DNA from: Chitinophagaceae bacterium
Lineage (GTDB): Bacteria > Bacteroidota > Bacteroidia > Chitinophagales > Chitinophagaceae
Direction of reading: 5' to 3'
DNA length: 39,016 bases
Assembly: GCA_004322015.1 (NCBI GenBank)
Contig: SCQT01000236.1
Location: 1 to 39,016 of the forward strand
In this document: positions 36,017-39,016 of the stretch, piece by piece
Numbering within the stretch: the stretch's first letter is position 1
Layout of the letters: each line of letters opens with the position of its first letter
Notes under the pieces: generated by a model
What the model was told of the DNA's origin: nothing
Seen by the model: the letters and a program-made list of their open reading frames with translations, nothing else
The model's database searches: none
Translations under genes and position numbers: made by a program

Positions 36017-36655
36017 ATGATCAGACAACGGAAAATATACGAACCTGTTATAAAAGAATATTCGCGGCTTGCAAAAGCCTATGACAAAAGGTGGGCGTTT
36101 TACACCGAGGCTACTACAGGCGAAACTATAAAACGGCGCAAGCTGCAACCTTCCGATCGCTTACTGGATGTGGGTTGTGGAACAGGAGCTTTACTTCATC
36201 GTTTGTCAGAAACACATCCTGCTGACCATTTATTTGGTATAGATCCTGTACCTGGCATGCTGGCAATGGCAAAGCATAGGCTTCCACCAATAGTTGAACT
36301 TCGTGAGGGACTAGCAGAACAGCTACCTTATAGCTCAGGACAGTTCGATGTCGTTATTTGCTGCAATATGTTCCATTATGTTCGAGAGCCTGTTGTTGCA
36401 TTGCAAGAAATAAAACGAGTACTTCGTCCTAGCGGATTGCTTATCATTACTGATTGGTGCAAGGATTATTTTATCATTAAACTATGTAATGCATACTTAC
36501 GATTATTTAATTGTGCGCATTTTCGTGCTTATGATGAACAAACGCTTGCCAGTATGCTGAAAGAAAATGGTTATTCCATCTCCTCCCGTGATCGTTATAA
36601 GATCAACCGGATGTGGGGACTGATGACTATCTGTGCGGAGAAAATAACAGCTTGA
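36017..36655 (+). CDS. Class I SAM-dependent methyltransferase
   Basis: UbiE/Methyltransf_11-like: motif I LLDVGCGTGALLHRL (about residues 55-69), motif II region LFGIDPVPGMLAMAK, DVVICCNMFHYVREP (motif post-I/IV), and EIKRVLRPSGLLIITDW. 212 residues. It lies 36 nt after the TolC gene on the same strand and probably shares its transcript. Substrate unknown. It lacks the Cys trio and the length of ArsM arsenite methyltransferases, so it is not the missing partner of the arsS cassette on sequence grounds. Confidence 0.85.
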   Translation: MIRQRKIYEPVIKEYSRLAKAYDKRWAFYTEATTGETIKRRKLQPSDRLLDVGCGTGALLHRLSETHPADHLFGIDPVPGMLAMAKHRLPPIVELREGLAEQLPYSSGQFDVVICCNMFHYVREPVVALQEIKRVLRPSGLLIITDWCKDYFIIKLCNAYLRLFNCAHFRAYDEQTLASMLKENGYSISSRDRYKINRMWGLMTICAEKITA

Positions 36656-36743
36656 CTTTTTCAGTTAATTATTTCTGTTGCCTTTACTTTAATGTCAGGA
36701 ATCGCCAGGCTCAAAATAAATGATTGATGAACAAACCCACTTG

Positions 36744-37757
36744 TCAATCCATTTTATAAACCAGTAAGGCGGCAGTATTTCCCCGCCCTGCAGGAGCTGC
36801 GAGCAGCCATTCTTTCATTTGTGGAATCCAAAGGGAAGTGCGGGCTCCAGCCCGTGAACGAAGATGGGCAATTTGTTTATAGGTATCTATACCGGCCCGT
36901 TGAAAAATGTCCATATACCCGCTGCCTCCACTTATTAAAATTCTTTGGGTATTCTTATCATAATACATATCATCGGCATCGCTGGTGCATGATAACTCAG
37001 CTAATTTCTTTCCACTTTCGCTATCTAAAACCAATAATCTGGCTGGCCTTCTGCACCCTACGAACAAGCGATGATCCCGGTTATCATAGGCCATGGGAAA
37101 ATATTCAGAAGGATCATGGATCCTCCATTCGGCAATTATTTTTCCTTTATTTTCGTCCAATACGGCTATCATCCCTGCTTCAGGTATGTTTACCCATATC
37201 TTGCCTGAAGGAATATCTAATTGAAAACTTTCAGGATGAGCCGGTAATTTTATATCGCCGGTCTGCTTCTTTGTGTTGACATCTATTATGGCAATGCCCC
37301 CCTCACCATAACCTACATAAATTTTTCCCTGGACTGAATCATACCGTACATCATCCGCATCGGAGGGCAGATGAACGATAGCTGTTTTTTTAAATGTGTT
37401 AGCATCATAAAAATAACAATCTCCGTTTCCGCCGTTTGCAACAAAAACTTCATCCTGCTTTGAAATATAGACTACACCCTGAGGTTCAGATAAACCATCA
37501 ATGGTATGAATAACCTTCCCTCGTAGAAGGTTAACAACTTCCATACTGTTATTCCCTAATGCGGAGATGTAAACAATTCTCTCCTTTTCATTTACATCAA
37601 TATGATCTATTCTTCCTTTTACATCCGGAAGCGAAATTACTTTCACCAATTTCAGGTATTGGTTACCGAATGTTTCTTGTCCATTACAGGAAGTAAACAG
37701 ACTGCTGATAGATATGAGCGTTAATAAAAGAGCGCCAGCTTTTGTTTTTAGTTTCAT
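36744..37757 (-). CDS. YncE-like beta-propeller lipoprotein
   Basis: Start at ATG 37757; a GTG two codons upstream would add Met-Thr only. Signal with lipobox LFTSC (Cys24). The rest is a propeller: IDHIDVNEKERIVYISALG, MEVVNLLRGKVIHTIDGLSE, GDCYFYDANTFKKTAIVHLP, IAIIDVNTKKQTGDIKLPAH and RLLVLDSESGKKLAELSC. 337 residues. It is related in fold to the 24047 protein but is lipidated. It converges on the methyltransferase gene. Function unknown. Confidence 0.82.
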   Translation of the reverse strand: MKLKTKAGALLLTLISISSLFTSCNGQETFGNQYLKLVKVISLPDVKGRIDHIDVNEKERIVYISALGNNSMEVVNLLRGKVIHTIDGLSEPQGVVYISKQDEVFVANGGNGDCYFYDANTFKKTAIVHLPSDADDVRYDSVQGKIYVGYGEGGIAIIDVNTKKQTGDIKLPAHPESFQLDIPSGKIWVNIPEAGMIAVLDENKGKIIAEWRIHDPSEYFPMAYDNRDHRLFVGCRRPARLLVLDSESGKKLAELSCTSDADDMYYDKNTQRILISGGSGYMDIFQRAGIDTYKQIAHLRSRAGARTSLWIPQMKEWLLAAPAGRGNTAALLVYKMD

Positions 37758-37763
37758 AGTCAC

Positions 37764-38026
37764 ATTTGTGAGTATATTTTATCCAGAGAAGCTTTCAATC
37801 CTTTGGCCAGCGTTTCAGGATTTCCTACTGCCCAAAAATGCATCACAAGCAAACGCAGTTCCTATTCTCCTTTGTTAAGTAATAAAGCAAATCAACAACC
37901 GAATCCTGAAGAAATCCTGAAGGAAGTTTAAAGTCGAAAAAGTTAAAAATAAAAAGATGGGTATCTTTAATTTCACGTATTCGACGACCTTGTGTTATAA
38001 CAATTTAATTCAGTAAGATGAATAAT
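37764..38026. other. Intergenic region without a recognisable gene
   Basis: About 260 nt upstream of the propeller lipoprotein. A perfect 10-nt palindrome TGTTATAACA lies at 37993-38002. No Pho-box spacing and no coding frame were found. Confidence 0.4.
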
Positions 38027-38225
38027 GAAATCCCAAAACTCAAAATCCAAGACTCAAACCTGCCTTTGCCGGCAGGCAGGTAAAATCCAATTCCCAAAAT
38101 TTCAATCACCAAAACGCCTTCGGAAGTAGTTTACGTTTAGAATTCGGATAATTCATTTTTGGTGCTTGTTTGTTATTTGGGATTTGTTATTTGGAATTTA
38201 TTTGCCCTTTGTAATTAGGGATTTC
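38027..38225. repeat. Palindromic intergenic repeat, about 200 nt
   Basis: Begins GAAATCCC (38027) and ends GGGATTTC (38225) as inverted ends. The interior arms also pair imperfectly (CACCAAAA at about 38107 with TTTTTGGTG at about 38156; AAATCCCAAA-type and TTTGGGATTT-type words). It contains the palindrome-rich CCTGCC/GGCAGG segment at 38070-38090. No coding frame. It resembles non-autonomous, MITE-like or hairpin repeats scattered in Bacteroidota intergenic DNA; copy number cannot be judged here. Confidence 0.55.
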
Positions 38226-38264
38226 GTTTCAAAATTAGTTTGATAAAACACTATGTTTTAGGTG

Positions 38265-38627
38265 TTATCCCCTTCGAAATTGCTCTGCCTTTTCTTTTAG
38301 TTTTGATATTTCTTTCATTTTTTGTGTGAGTTCATCCAGAGAAAAAGTAGGAAATTGTTGCCGTATAAATCCAATTTTATCTTCATTGTCGCAATTGCCA
38401 GGGCAGGCATTTACTGTTTCTACAATTCTGATCACCAGTGCTTTGCGATATACTTCATCCAGCAAGAGATGGTACACTTTATCCAGTCCGCTTTGAGCCG
38501 CTTTAAACCAGTTGAATATTTTTTCCGGATACTCATCACTTTCCAACATACGGATAAGGCCTTCTATCTGACCGGCAATACTCTTTAACCGGTTCACAAC
38601 ATCCTGGCTTATATCTTTTGGTATCAT
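38265..38627 (-). CDS. CsoR/RcnR-family (DUF156) transcriptional regulator, atypical
   Basis: All-helical tetrameric repressor family that binds Cu, Ni/Co or thiol-reactive signals. The family core is clear: VNRLKSIAGQIEGLIRMLES then AAQSGLDKVYHLLLDEVYR. Aligned by eye to CsoR, the three copper ligands Cys/His/Cys fall on Pro34, Glu58 and Lys62, so the classic Cu(I) site is absent. It instead carries Cys75 and Cys79 in CPGNC and a longer, charged C-terminus (120 residues in total). It lies 37 nt after the end of the upstream gene at 38665 and may share its transcript. Target genes unknown. Confidence 0.8.
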   Translation of the reverse strand: MIPKDISQDVVNRLKSIAGQIEGLIRMLESDEYPEKIFNWFKAAQSGLDKVYHLLLDEVYRKALVIRIVETVNACPGNCDNEDKIGFIRQQFPTFSLDELTQKMKEISKLKEKAEQFRRG

Positions 38628-38664
38628 TTTTTTAGTAAAGGTACGATGTGAATGCAGATCCTTT

Positions 38665-39016
38665 CTAACCCTTTCTCCTTAACGGTTGATCCTGCTCATA
38701 ACGCAAATTCAATTTCAGAGCCACTTCAGCTTTTGCCAGTTCCTCACCTAAATAACCCGCATGGCTCATTTGTGAAATCAGCCCTTTTTCCAGGATAGCA
38801 AGCAAAATGGATTCGTAAGAGTGCCCCTCAATAATGAATCCGGGATGATTATCTTTATAATAATGTTTTACCGTAATTACTTTTTTTGTCAAATCGGTGG
38901 TAATGACAAAAAATCCTCTTTCATCATAATCCAAAGGGATACGCCTGCCGCCTGCTTTTAATGGCGTAAACATTTTTTGTTCATCATTTGGCTCATACAC
39001 GGATGAGCCATTTTCA
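38665..39016 (-). CDS. DUF4346-like protein, partial at right edge
   Basis: The frame remains open to the last base of the window (residues ENGSS precede VYEPNDEQ), so the apparent start at 39000 is internal and the N-terminus lies outside. The visible part reads IPLDYDERGFFVITTDLTKK, VKHYYKDNHPGFIIEGHSYE, then GLISQMSHAGYLGEELAKAE and LNLRYEQDQPL. This is the pattern of DUF4346 domains, which occur alone or at the end of MtrA-like or pterin-related proteins. Function not established. It precedes the CsoR-family gene by 37 nt. Confidence 0.6.
   Translation of the reverse strand, partial: ENGSSVYEPNDEQKMFTPLKAGGRRIPLDYDERGFFVITTDLTKKVITVKHYYKDNHPGFIIEGHSYESILLAILEKGLISQMSHAGYLGEELAKAEVALKLNLRYEQDQPLRRKG

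Noticed and set aside
36017-36655. This methyltransferase as ArsM for the arsS cassette
   Set aside because: Too short, lacks the conserved Cys residues of ArsM, and lies in the RND transcript 7 kb away.
36821-37279. 152-residue plus-strand frame opposite the propeller lipoprotein
   Set aside because: Shadow frame within a clear YncE-like gene.
1-39016. CRISPR array, tRNA or rRNA genes, prophage or toxin-antitoxin pair
   Set aside because: None could be recognised by reading both strands.

Overview
The window looks like a chromosomal segment of a member of the Bacteroidota, probably Chitinophagaceae-like. The evidence is a SusC/SusD pair, other TonB-dependent receptors with an N-terminal carboxypeptidase-regulatory-like domain, promoters ending in the Bacteroidota TAnnTTTG element, weak ribosome binding sites and AT-leaning intergenic DNA. 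No rRNA, tRNA or CRISPR array was seen.

Layout. 1-1178: two IS fragments (an IS4-like DDE transposase and a broken IS1595-family transposase). 1564-6309: SusC/SusD pair ending at a strong terminator. 6486-9406: ppk1 and a ppx/gppA gene, overlapping by 4 nt. 9615-16290: TonB-dependent receptor, beta-helix lipoprotein, and a two-domain beta-propeller/phosphoesterase. 16368-18214: a PlcP-like metallophosphoesterase with a glycosyltransferase. 23272-18221 (minus): pstS-pstC-pstA-pstB-phoU and a PhoB-type response regulator. 23493-23936: a dead IS1595 transposase. 24047-26247: a beta-propeller protein divergent from a truncated TonB receptor. 28571-26206 (minus): arsenosugar-type radical SAM/transferase cassette. 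28680-30209: a thioredoxin-like protein and three small proteins, two of them Cys-rich or membrane-bound. 30444-36655: RND efflux operon plus a methyltransferase. 37757-38665 (minus): a second beta-propeller lipoprotein, a CsoR-family regulator and a gene running off the right edge.

The main result is a shared promoter design. Four promoters (susCD, the 9615 receptor operon, the plcP-like pair and pstS) each carry three TTAA-like cores spaced exactly 11 nt apart, followed by TTTG exactly 19 nt after the start of the third core. A fifth, weaker copy precedes the truncated receptor. Because one copy drives pstS and a PhoB-type regulator is the last gene of that operon, I read these as Pho boxes. 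They join most of the first 26 kb into one inferred phosphate-starvation regulon: outer-membrane uptake of unknown P compounds, extracytoplasmic phosphoesterase, phospholipid-to-glycolipid remodelling, high-affinity phosphate import, with polyphosphate metabolism nearby.

Two conserved genes (pstB and ppk1) each appear to lack one A in a run of seven A. This is either homopolymer error in the assembly or slippage-dependent expression, and it affects how both genes should be read.
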